From positions 60,593,001 through 60,657,000 of the forward strand of contig CM075656.1 of assembly GCA_037953625.1 (NCBI GenBank): DNA of 64,000 bases. Reading direction: 5' to 3'. Shown here piece after piece: positions 1-10,425 of the stretch. The position numbers were made by a program, and so were the translations under genes. The stretch is from Crotalaria pallida (taxonomy: Eukaryota; Streptophyta; Magnoliopsida; Fabales; Fabaceae). Under the pieces are notes generated by a model. The model was not told where the DNA came from. It worked only from the letters and a program-made list of their open reading frames with translations, and made no database searches. How positions within the stretch are numbered: the stretch's first letter is position 1; each line of letters begins with the position of its first letter.

Positions 1-9
1 TATGAGAGT

Positions 10-27
10 ATTCTAAAGGCTTAGAAT
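10..27 (+). other. Perfect 7-bp inverted repeat with 4-base loop, in most monomers
   Basis: ATTCTAA at 10-16 and TTAGAAT at 21-27 are exact reverse complements around AGGC. A-class monomers keep both arms with loop AGAC. C and Cg monomers (GGCATAG, GGCGTAG) shorten the stem to 6 or 5 bp, and H (AGTAATC) breaks the left arm. The left arm can also pair with TAGAAT at the end of the preceding monomer (143-148 with 161-166, 12-base loop), so two alternative hairpins compete across the monomer boundary. Confidence 0.8.
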
Positions 28-83
28 GGTCTAGGAATGTGTATAAGGACTTATAAGAACCATTAGAATGATCCTAAACATTG

Positions 84-127
84 CTTGGTACCCCAAGGGA
101 CGTAGAGGGTGTAACATGAGTCCTTGG
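84..127 (+). other. Overlapping dyads around the KpnI site
   Basis: CTTGG (84-88) pairs with CCAAG (93-97) around TACC. The longer CCAAGGGAC (93-101) pairs with GTCCTTGG (120-127) with one bulged G and an 18-base loop. Both use CCAAG, so only one can form at a time. The arms are kept in most classes; G (CACCCGAAGGG) and D/H (CCCTAATGG) weaken them. Short dyads are common in centromeric satellites, but a role here is inference. Confidence 0.7.
101..102 (+). other. The monomer's only CpG, at a highly variable site
   Basis: The consensus has a single CpG, against about five expected from 20 C and 40 G in 151 bp. It sits in GGGACGTAG. The site and its neighbour vary more than almost any other: GACGTAG, GACGCAG, GACGGAG, GACGTGG, GATGCAG, GATGTAG, GACTTAG and GGAAGCAG all occur. 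GATG forms fit decay of a methylated CpG. Confidence 0.75.
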
Positions 128-755
128 AGGTTCTAACAAGTGTAGAATGGTTATGAGAGTATTCTAAAGACTTAGAATGGTCTAGGAATGTGTATTTTGA
201 CATATAAGAACTATTTGAACAATCCAAAACATTGCTTGGTACCCCAAGGGACGTGGAGGGTGTAGCATGAGTCCTTGGAGGTTCTAACAAGTGTAGAATG
301 GTTATGAGAGTATTCTAAAGGCTTAGAATGGTCTAGGAATGTGTATTAGGACTTATAAGAACCATTAGAATGATCCTAAACATTGCTTGGTACCCCAAGG
401 GACGTAGAGGGTGTAACATGAGTCCTTGGAGGTTCTAACAAGTGTAGAATGGTTATGAGAGTATTCTAAAGACTTAGAATGGTCTAGGAATGTATATAAG
501 GACTTATAAGAACCATTAGAATGATCCTAATCATTGCTTGGTACCCCAAGGGACGTAGAGGGTGTAACATGAGTCCTTGGAGGTTCTAACAAGTGTAGAA
601 TGGTTATGAGAGTATTCTAAAGGCATAGAATGGTCTAGGAATGTGTATTAGGACTTATAAGAACCATTAGTATGATCCTAAACAATTCTTGCTACCCCAA
701 GGGACGCAGAGGGTGTAGCATGAGTCCTTGGAGGTTCTAACAAGTGTAGAATGGT

Positions 756-3173
756 TATGAGAGTATTCTAAAGGCTTAGAATGGTCGAGGAATGTGTATA
801 AGGACTTATAAGAACCATTAGAATGATCCTAAACATTGCTTGGTACCCCAAGGGACGTAGAGGGTGTAACATGAGTCCTTGGAGGTTCTAACAAGTGTAG
901 AATGGTTATGAGAGTATTCTAAAGACTTAGAATGGTCTAGGAATGTGTATTTTGACATATAAGAACTATTTGAACAATCCAAAACATTGCTTGGTACCCC
1001 AAGGGACGCAGAGGGTGTAGCATGAGTCCTTGGAGGTTCTAACAAGTGTAGAATGGTTATGAGAGTATTCTAAAGGCTTAGAATGGTCTAGGAATGTGTA
1101 TTAGGACTTATAAGAACCATTAGAATGATCCTAAACATTGCTTGGTACCCCAAGGGACGTAGAGGGTGTAACATGAGTCCTTGGAGGTTCTAACAAGTGT
1201 AGAATGGTTATGAGAGTATTCTAAAGACTTAGAATGGTCTAGGAATGTGTATTTTGACATATAAGAACCATTTGAACAATCCAAAACATTGCTTGGTACC
1301 CAAAGGGACGTAGAGGGTGTAGCATGAATCCTTGGAGGTTGTAACAAGTGTAGAATGGTTATGAGAGTATTCTAAAGACTTAGAATGGTCTAGGAATGTG
1401 TATTTTGACATATAAGAACTATTTGAACAATCCAAAACATTGCTTGGTACCCCAAGGGACGTAGAGGGTGTAGCATGAGTCCTTGGAGGTTCTAACAAGT
1501 GTAGAATGGTTATGAGAGTATTCTAAAGGCTTAGAATGGTCTAGGAATGTGTATTAGGACTTATAAGAACCATTAGAATGATCCGAAACATTGCTTGGTA
1601 CCCCAAGGGACGTAGAGGGTGTAACATGAGTCCTTGGAGGTTCTAACAAGTGTAGAATGGTGGTTATGAGAGTATTCTAAAGACTTAGAATGGTCTAGGA
1701 ATGTGTATTTTGACATATAAGAACCATTTGAACAATCCGAAACTTTGCTTGGTACCCCAAGGGACGTAGAGGGTGTAGCATAAGTCCTTGGAGGTTCTAA
1801 CAAGTGTAGAATGGTTATAAGAGTATTCTAAAGGCTTAGAATGGTCTAGGAATGTGTATTAAGACATATACGAACATTTAGAATGACCCTAAACATTGCT
1901 TGGTACCCTAATGGACGTAAAGAGTGTAGGATGAGTCCTTGGAGGTTCTAACAAGTGTAGAATGGTTAAGAGAGTATTCTAAAGGCTTAGAATGGTCTAG
2001 GAATGTGTATTAGGACTTATAAGAACCATTAGTATGATCCTAAACAATTCTTGGTACCCCAAGGGACGCAGAGGGTGTAGCATGAGTCCTTGGAGGTTCT
2101 AACAAGTGTAGAATGGTTATGAGAGTATTCTAAAGGCTTAGAATGGTCTAGGAATGTGATTAGGACTTAGAAGAACCATTAGAATGATCCTAAACATTGC
2201 TTGGTACCCCAAGGGACGGAGAGGGTGTAACATGAGTCCTTGGAGGTTCTAACAAGTGTAGAATGGTTATGAGAGTATTCTAAAGACTTAGAATGGTCTA
2301 GGAATGTGTATTTTGACATATAAGAACCATTTGAATAATCCAAAACATTGCTTGGTACCCCAAGGGACGTAGAGGGTGTAGCATGAGTCCTTGGAGGTTC
2401 TAACAAGTGTAGAATGGTTATGAGAGTATTCTAAAGGCTTAGAATGGTCTAGGAATGTGTATTAAGACATATACGAACATTTAGAATGACCCTAAACATT
2501 GCTTGGTACCCTAATGGACGTAAAGAGTGTAGGATGAGTCCTTGGAGGTTCTAACAAGTGTAGAATGGTTAAGAGAGTATTCTAAAGGCATAGAATGGTC
2601 TAGGAATGTGTATTAGGACTTATAAGAACCATTAGTATGATCCTAAACAATTCTTGGTACCCCAAGGGACGCAGAGGGTGTAGCATGAGTCCTTGGAGGT
2701 TCTAACAAGTGTAGAATGGTTATGAGAGTATTCTAAAGGCTTAGAATGGTCTAGGAATGTGTATAAGGACTTATAAGAACCATTAGAATGATCCTAATCA
2801 TTGCTTGGTACCCCAAGGGACGTAGAGGGTGTAACATGAGTCCTTGGAGGTTCTAACAAGTGTAGAATGGTTATGAGAGTATTCTAAAGGCTTAGAATGG
2901 TCTAGGAATGTGTATAAGGACTTATAAGAACCATTAGAATGATCCTAATCATTGCTTGGTAACCCAAGGGACGTAGAGGGTGTAACATGAGTCCTTGGAG
3001 GTTCTAACAAGTGTAGAATGGTTATGAGAGTATTCTAAAGGCGTAGAATGGTCTAGGAATGTGTATTAGGACTTATAAGAACCATTAGTATGATCATAAA
3101 CAATTCTTGGTACCCCAAGGGACGCAGAGGGTGTAGCATGAGTCCTTGGAGGTTCTAACAAGTGTAGAATGGT
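756..3173. repeat. 16-mer HOR, copy 1 (2418 bp)
   Basis: Class order: a At E Ac At E Ac D C J Ac D C B B Cg. The length is 16 x 151 + 2, because the monomer at 1511 ends with a duplicated GGT (+3) and the J monomer at 2118 lacks one base. Private markers shared with copy 2 include TCGAGG near 785, CCAAAGGG near 1300, TCCGAAAC near 1583, AATAATCC near 2335 and GGTAACCC near 2957. The second C monomer slot (1967) has GGCTTAG in place of GGCATAG. Confidence 0.93.
1511..1664 (+). repeat. 154-bp monomer with a 3-bp GGT insertion
   Basis: The end of this E monomer reads AGAATGGTGGTTATG instead of AGAATGGTTATG, a 3-bp duplication of GGT. The same insertion recurs at the same place in the other 16-mer copies (about 4682 and 7100) and nowhere else that I saw, so it is a good tag for this HOR. 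Confidence 0.9.
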
Positions 3174-3324
3174 TATGAGAGTATTCTAAAGGCTTAGAAT
3201 GGTCTAGGAATGTGTATTTTGACATATAAGAACTATTTGAACAATCCAAAACATTGCTTGGTACCCCAAGGGACGTGGAGGGTGTAGCATGAGTCCTTGG
3301 AGGTTCTAACAAGTGTAGAATGGT
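3174..3324 (+). repeat. Chimeric monomer, class-a front joined to At body
   Basis: The front reads AAAGGCTTAG, as in class a, while the body reads GTATTTTGACATATAAG with AACTATTTG, as in At, which normally begins AAAGACTTAG. In the other copies the Cg monomer is followed by a full a and then a full At (6196 and 6347). Here the two are fused with loss of one 151-bp unit. This is the expected product of an in-register unequal crossover within roughly positions 20-45 of the monomer. Confidence 0.8.
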
Positions 3325-3777
3325 TATGAGAGTATTCTAAAGGCTTAGAATGGTCTAGGAATGTGTATTAGGACTTATAAGAACCATTAGAATGATCCTA
3401 AACATTGCTTGGTACCCCAAGGGACGTAGAGGGTGTAACATGAGTCCTTGGAGGTTCTAACAAGTGTAGAATGGTTATGAGAGTATTCTAAAGACTTAGA
3501 ATGGTCTAGGAATGTATATAAGGACTTATAAGAACCATTAGAATGATCCTAATCATTGCTTGGTACCCCAAGGGACGTAGAGGGTGTAACATGAGTCCTT
3601 GGAGGTTCTAACAAGTGTAGAATGGTTATGAGAGTATTCTAAAGGCATAGAATGGTCTAGGAATGTGTATTAGGACTTATAAGAACCATTAGTATGATCC
3701 TAAACAATTCTTGCTACCCCAAGGGACGCAGAGGGTGTAGCATGAGTCCTTGGAGGTTCTAACAAGTGTAGAATGGT
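3174..3777. repeat. Four-monomer spacer block between 16-mers
   Basis: Order: a/At chimera, E, AB, C. It matches 152-755 at an offset of 3022 bp except for the chimeric front. It is absent between copies 2 and 3 of the 16-mer, so the HOR exists here in 20-mer and 16-mer forms. Whether the 4-mer was lost or gained cannot be decided from the window. Confidence 0.85.
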
Positions 3778-6195
3778 TATGAGAGTATTCTAAAGGCTTA
3801 GAATGGTCGAGGAATGTGTATAAGGACTTATAAGAACCATTAGAATGATCCTAAACATTGCTTGGTACCCCAAGGGACGTAGAGGGTGTAACATGAGTCC
3901 TTGGAGGTTCTAACAAGTGTAGAATGGTTATGAGAGTATTCTAAAGACTTAGAATGGTCTAGGAATGTGTATTTTGACATATAAGAACTATTTGAACAAT
4001 CCAAAACATTGCTTGGTACCCCAAGGGACGCAGAGGGTGTAGCATGAGTCCTTGGAGGTTCTAACAAGTGTAGAATGGTTATGAGAGTATTCTAAAGGCT
4101 TAGAATGGTCTAGGAATGTGTATTAGGACTTATAAGAACCATTAGAATGATCCTAAACATTGCTTGGTACCCCAAGGGACGTAGAGGGTGTAACATGAGT
4201 CCTTGGAGGTTCTAACAAGTGTAGAATGGTTATGAGAGTATTCTAAAGACTTAGAATGGTCTAGGAATGTGTATTTTGACATATAAGAACCATTTGAACA
4301 ATCCAAAACATTGCTTGGTACCCAAAGGGACGTAGAGGGTGTAGCATGAATCCTTGGAGGTTGTAACAAGTGTAGAATGGTTATGAGAGTATTCTAAAGA
4401 CTTAGAATGGTCTAGGAATGTGTATTTTGACATATAAGAACTATTTGAACAATCCAAAACATTGCTTGGTACCCCAAGGGACGTAGAGGGTGTAGCATGA
4501 GTCCTTGGAGGTTCTAACAAGTGTAGAATGGTTATGAGAGTATTCTAAAGGCTTAGAATGGTCTAGGAATGTGTATTAGGACTTATAAGAACCATTAGAA
4601 TGATCCGAAACATTGCTTGGTACCCCAAGGGACGTAGAGGGTGTAACATGAGTCCTTGGAGGTTCTAACAAGTGTAGAATGGTGGTTATGAGAGTATTCT
4701 AAAGACTTAGAATGGTCTAGGAATGTGTATTTTGACATATAAGAACCATTTGAACAATCCGAAACTTTGCTTGGTACCCCAAGGGACGTAGAGGGTGTAG
4801 CATAAGTCCTTGGAGGTTCTAACAAGTGTAGAATGGTTATAAGAGTATTCTAAAGGCTTAGAATGGTCTAGGAATGTGTATTAAGACATATACGAACATT
4901 TAGAATGACCCTAAACATTGCTTGGTACCCTAATGGACGTAAAGAGTGTAGGATGAGTCCTTGGAGGTTCTAACAAGTGTAGAATGGTTAAGAGAGTATT
5001 CTAAAGGCTTAGAATGGTCTAGGAATGTGTATTAGGACTTATAAGAACCATTAGTATGATCCTAAACAATTCTTGGTACCCCAAGGGACGCAGAGGGTGT
5101 AGCATGAGTCCTTGGAGGTTCTAACAAGTGTAGAATGGTTATGAGAGTATTCTAAAGGCTTAGAATGGTCTAGGAATGTGATTAGGACTTAGAAGAACCA
5201 TTAGAATGATCCTAAACATTGCTTGGTACCCCAAGGGACGGAGAGGGTGTAACATGAGTCCTTGGAGGTTCTAACAAGTGTAGAATGGTTATGAGAGTAT
5301 TCTAAAGACTTAGAATGGTCTAGGAATGTGTATTTTGACATATAAGAACCATTTGAATAATCCAAAACATTGCTTGGTACCCCAAGGGACGTAGAGGGTG
5401 TAGCATGAGTCCTTGGAGGTTCTAACAAGTGTAGAATGGTTATGAGAGTATTCTAAAGGCTTAGAATGGTCTAGGAATGTGTATTAAGACATATACGAAC
5501 ATTTAGAATGACCCTAAACATTGCTTGGTACCCTAATGGACGTAAAGAGTGTAGGATGAGTCCTTGGAGGTTCTAACAAGTGTAGAATGGTTAAGAGAGT
5601 ATTCTAAAGGCATAGAATGGTCTAGGAATGTGTATTAGGACTTATAAGAACCATTAGTATGATCCTAAACAATTCTTGGTACCCCAAGGGACGCAGAGGG
5701 TGTAGCATGAGTCCTTGGAGGTTCTAACAAGTGTAGAATGGTTATGAGAGTATTCTAAAGGCTTAGAATGGTCTAGGAATGTGTATAAGGACTTATAAGA
5801 ACCATTAGAATGATCCTAATCATTGCTTGGTACCCCAAGGGACGTAGAGGGTGTAACATGAGTCCTTGGAGGTTCTAACAAGTGTAGAATGGTTATGAGA
5901 GTATTCTAAAGGCTTAGAATGGTCTAGGAATGTGTATAAGGACTTATAAGAACCATTAGAATGATCCTAATCATTGCTTGGTAACCCAAGGGACGTAGAG
6001 GGTGTAACATGAGTCCTTGGAGGTTCTAACAAGTGTAGAATGGTTATGAGAGTATTCTAAAGGCGTAGAATGGTCTAGGAATGTGTATTAGGACTTATAA
6101 GAACCATTAGTATGATCATAAACAATTCTTGGTACCCCAAGGGACGCAGAGGGTGTAGCATGAGTCCTTGGAGGTTCTAACAAGTGTAGAATGGT
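3778..6195. repeat. 16-mer HOR, copy 2 (2418 bp)
   Basis: Same class order and same length as the copy at 756, and near-identical by eye, including TCGAGG in the first monomer (near 3807), the GGT insertion near 4682, the 150-bp J at 5140 and GGTAACCC near 5980. It is followed directly by the next copy with no spacer. Confidence 0.93.
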
Positions 6196-8613
6196 TATGA
6201 GAGTATTCTAAAGGCTTAGAATGGTCTAGGAATGTGTATAAGGACTTATAAGAACCATTAGAATGATCCTAAACATTGCTTGGTACCCCAAGGGACGTAG
6301 AGGGTGTAACATGAGTCCTTGGAGGTTCTAACAAGTGTAGAATGGTTATGAGAGTATTCTAAAGACTTAGAATGGTCTAGGAATGTGTATTTTGACATAT
6401 AAGAACTATTTGAACAATCCAAAACATTGCTTGGTACCCCAAGGGACGCAGAGGGTGTAGCATGAGTCCTTGGAGGTTCTAACAAGTGTAGAATGGTTAT
6501 GAGAGTATTCTAAAGGCTTAGAATGGTCTAGGAATGTGTATTAGGACTTATAAGAACCATTAGAATGATCCTAAACATTGCTTGGTACCCCAAGGGACGT
6601 AGAGGGTGTAACATGAGTCCTTGGAGGTTCTAACAAGTGTAGAATGGTTATGAGAGTATTCTAAAGACTTAGAATGGTCTAGGAATGTGTATTTTGACAT
6701 ATAAGAACCATTTGAACAATCCAAAACATTGCTTGGTACCCAAAGGGACGTAGAGGGTGTAGCATGAATCCTTGGAGGTTGTAACAAGTGTAGAATGGTT
6801 ATGAGAGTATTCTAAAGACTTAGAATGGTCTAGGAATGTGTATTTTGACATATAAGAACTATTTGAACAATCCAAAACATTGCTTGGTACCCCAAGGGAC
6901 GTAGAGGGTGTAGCATGAGTCCTTGGAGGTTCTAACAAGTGTAGAATGGTTATGAGAGTATTCTAAAGGCTTAGAATGGTCTAGGAATGTGTATTAGGAC
7001 TTATAAGAACCATTAGAATGATCCGAAACATTGCTTGGTACCCCAAGGGACGTAGAGGGTGTAACATGAGTCCTTGGAGGTTCTAACAAGTGTAGAATGG
7101 TGGTTATGAGAGTATTCTAAAGACTTAGAATGGTCTAGGAATGTGTATTTTGACATATAAGAACCATTTGAACAATCCGAAACTTTGCTTGGTACCCCAA
7201 GGGACGTAGAGGGTGTAGCATAAGTCCTTGGAGGTTCTAACAAGTGTAGAATGGTTATAAGAGTATTCTAAAGGCTTAGAATGGTCTAGGAATGTGTATT
7301 AAGACATATACGAACATTTAGAATGACCCTAAACATTGCTTGGTACCCTAATGGACGTAAAGAGTGTAGGATGAGTCCTTGGAGGTTCTAACAAGTGTAG
7401 AATGGTTAAGAGAGTATTCTAAAGGCTTAGAATGGTCTAGGAATGTGTATTAGGACTTATAAGAACCATTAGTATGATCCTAAACAATTCTTGGTACCCC
7501 AAGGGACGCAGAGGGTGTAGCATGAGTCCTTGGAGGTTCTAACAAGTGTAGAATGGTTATGAGAGTATTCTAAAGGCTTAGAATGGTCTAGGAATGTGAT
7601 TAGGACTTAGAAGAACCATTAGAATGATCCTAAACATTGCTTGGTACCCCAAGGGACGGAGAGGGTGTAACATGAGTCCTTGGAGGTTCTAACAAGTGTA
7701 GAATGGTTATGAGAGTATTCTAAAGACTTAGAATGGTCTAGGAATGTGTATTTTGACATATAAGAACCATTTGAATAATCCAAAACATTGCTTGGTACCC
7801 CAAGGGACGTAGAGGGTGTAGCATGAGTCCTTGGAGGTTCTAACAAGTGTAGAATGGTTATGAGAGTATTCTAAAGGCTTAGAATGGTCTAGGAATGTGT
7901 ATTAAGACATATACGAACATTTAGAATGACCCTAAACATTGCTTGGTACCCTAATGGACGTAAAGAGTGTAGGATGAGTCCTTGGAGGTTCTAACAAGTG
8001 TAGAATGGTTAAGAGAGTATTCTAAAGGCATAGAATGGTCTAGGAATGTGTATTAGGACTTATAAGAACCATTAGTATGATCCTAAACAATTCTTGGTAC
8101 CCCAAGGGACGCAGAGGGTGTAGCATGAGTCCTTGGAGGTTCTAACAAGTGTAGAATGGTTATGAGAGTATTCTAAAGGCTTAGAATGGTCTAGGAATGT
8201 GTATAAGGACTTATAAGAACCATTAGAATGATCCTAATCATTGCTTGGTACCCCAAGGGACGTAGAGGGTGTAACATGAGTCCTTGGAGGTTCTAACAAG
8301 TGTAGAATGGTTATGAGAGTATTCTAAAGGCTTAGAATGGTCTAGGAATGTGTATAAGGACTTATAAGAACCATTAGAATGATCCTAATCATTGCTTGGT
8401 AACCCAAGGGACGTAGAGGGTGTAACATGAGTCCTTGGAGGTTCTAACAAGTGTAGAATGGTTATGAGAGTATTCTAAAGGCGTAGAATGGTCTAGGAAT
8501 GTGTATTAGGACTTATAAGAACCATTAGTATGATCATAAACAATTCTTGGTACCCCAAGGGACGCAGAGGGTGTAGCATGAGTCCTTGGAGGTTCTAACA
8601 AGTGTAGAATGGT
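6196..8613. repeat. 16-mer HOR, copy 3 (2418 bp)
   Basis: Offset 2418 from copy 2. The one difference I noted is TCTAGG in place of TCGAGG in the first monomer. All other private markers (CCAAAGGG, TCCGAAAC, GGT insertion, AATAATCC, GGTAACCC) are present in order. It ends at a Cg monomer, after which the unit changes from 16 to 12 monomers. Confidence 0.93.
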
Positions 8614-10425
8614 TATGAGAGTATTCTAAAGGCTTAGAATGGTCTAGGAATGTGTATAAGGACTTATAAGAACCATTAGAATGATCCTAAACATTGCTTG
8701 GTACCCCAAGGGACGTAGAGGGTGTAACATGAGTCCTTGGAGGTTCTAACAAGTGTAGAATGGTTATGAGAGTATTCTAAAGACTTAGAATGGTCTAGGA
8801 ATGTGTATTTTGACATATAAGAACTATTTGAACAATCCAAAACATTGCTTGGTACCCCAAGGGACGTGGAGGGTGTAGCATGAGTCCTTGGAGGTTCTAA
8901 CAAGTGTAGAATGGTTATGAGAGTATTCTAAAGGCTTAGAATGGTCTAGGAATGTGTATTAGGACTTATAAGAACCATTAGAATGATCCTAAACATTGCT
9001 TGGTACCCCAAGGGACGTAGAGGGTGTAACATGAGTCCTTGGAGGTTCTAACAAGTGTAGAATGGTTATGAGAGTATTCTAAAGACTTAGAATGGTCTAG
9101 GAATGTGTATTTTGACATATAAGAACCATTTGAACAATCCAAAACATTGCTTGGTACCCCAAGGGACGTAGAGGGTGTAGCATGAGTCCTTGGAGGTTCT
9201 AACAAGTGTAGAATGGTTATGAGAGTATTCTAAAGACTTAGAATGGTCTAGGAATGTGTATTTTGACATATAAGAACTATTTGAACAATCCAAAACATTG
9301 CTTGGTACCCCAAGGGACGTAGAGGGTGTAGCATGAGTCCTTGGAGGTTCTAACAAGTGTAGAATGGTTATGAGAGTATTCTAAAGGCTTAGAATGGTCT
9401 AGGAATGTGTATTAGGACTTATAAGAACCATTAGAATGATCCTAAACATTGCTTGGTACCCCAAGGGACGTAGAGGGTGTAACATGAGTCCTTGGAGGTT
9501 CTAACAAGTGTAGAATGGTTATGAGATTATTCTAAAGACTTAGAATGGTCTAGGAATGTGTATTTTGACATATAAGAACTATTTGAACAATCCAAAACAT
9601 TGCTTGGTACCCCAAGGGACGTGGAGGGTGTAGCATGAGTCCTTGGAGGTTCTAACAAGTGTAGAATGGTTATGAGAGTATTCTAAAGGCTTAGAATGGT
9701 CTAGGAATGTGTATTAGGACTTATAAGAACCATTAGAATGATCCTAAACATTGCTTGGTACCCCAAGGGACGTAGAGGGTGTAACATGAGTCCTTGGAGG
9801 TTCTAACAAGTGTAGAATGGTTAAGAGAATATTCTAAAGGCTTAGAATGGTCTAAGAATGTGTATTAGGACTTAGAAGAACATTTAGAATGATCCTAAAC
9901 ATTGCTTGGTACCCCAAGGGACGTAGAGGGTGTAACATGAGTCCTTGGAGGTTCTAACAAGTGTAGAATGGTTATGAGAGTATTCTAAAGACTTAGAATG
10001 GTCTAGGAATGTGTATTTTGACATATAAGAACTATTTGAACAATCCAAAACATTGCTTGGTACCCCAAGGGACGCAGAGGGTGTAGCATGAGTCCTTGGA
10101 GGTTCTAACAGGTGTAGAATGGTTATGAGAGTATTCTAAAGGCTTAGAATGGTCTAGGAATGTGTATAAGGACTTATAAGAACCATTAGAATGATCCTAA
10201 TCATTGCTTGGTACCCCAAGGGACGTAGAGGGTGTAACATGAGTCCTTGGAGGTTCTAACAAGTGTAGAATGGTTATGAGAGTATTCTAAAGGCGTAGAA
10301 TGGTCTAGGAATGTGTATTAGGACTTATAAGAACCATTAGTATGATCATAAACAATTCTTGGTACCCCAAGGGACGCAGAGGGTGTAGCATGAGTCCTTG
10401 GAGGTTCTAACAAGTGTAGAATGGT
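8614..10425. repeat. 12-mer HOR unit X, copy 1 (1812 bp)
   Basis: Order: a At E Ac At E At E F At B Cg. Markers are GACGTGG in the second monomer, GAGATTATTC at the start of the seventh (near 9525), the first F monomer of the window (9822) and AACAGGTG after the tenth. The same 12-mer returns at 12540-14351 and 17976-19787. Its first six monomers parallel the 16-mer, so the two HORs share an ancestor. Confidence 0.9.

Larger units (their letters stand above)
1..151 (+). repeat. Reference monomer (class a), phase used throughout
   Basis: This first complete monomer is a convenient reference. Position 9 to about 27 holds a short inverted repeat. About 40-83 is the class-defining variable stretch. 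Positions 87-92 are GGTACC, a KpnI site kept in almost every copy. Positions 101-102 are the only CpG. About 103-150 is strongly conserved. The word TAGAATG occurs at 22, 64 and 143, which may be a trace of an older, shorter internal repeat, but the spacings (42, 79 and 30) are irregular, so this is only a suggestion. Confidence 0.9.
1..755. repeat. Five-monomer block a-At-E-AB-C before the first 16-mer
   Basis: The order of classes is a (1), At (152), E (303), AB with GTATATAAGG (454) and C with TTGCTACC (605). The last four monomers are repeated at 3174-3777, 3022 bp downstream, sharing the private changes GTATATAAGG and TTGCTACC. The block is probably the tail of another copy of a 20-mer unit (16 + 4) that extends left of the window. 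Confidence 0.85.

Noticed and set aside
193..210. Promoter-like TTGACA / TATAAG in A monomers
   Set aside because: TTTTGACATATAAG puts the two words side by side without the 16-18 base gap a bacterial promoter needs, and the setting is a eukaryotic satellite. TATAAG as a TATA box is too short to support.
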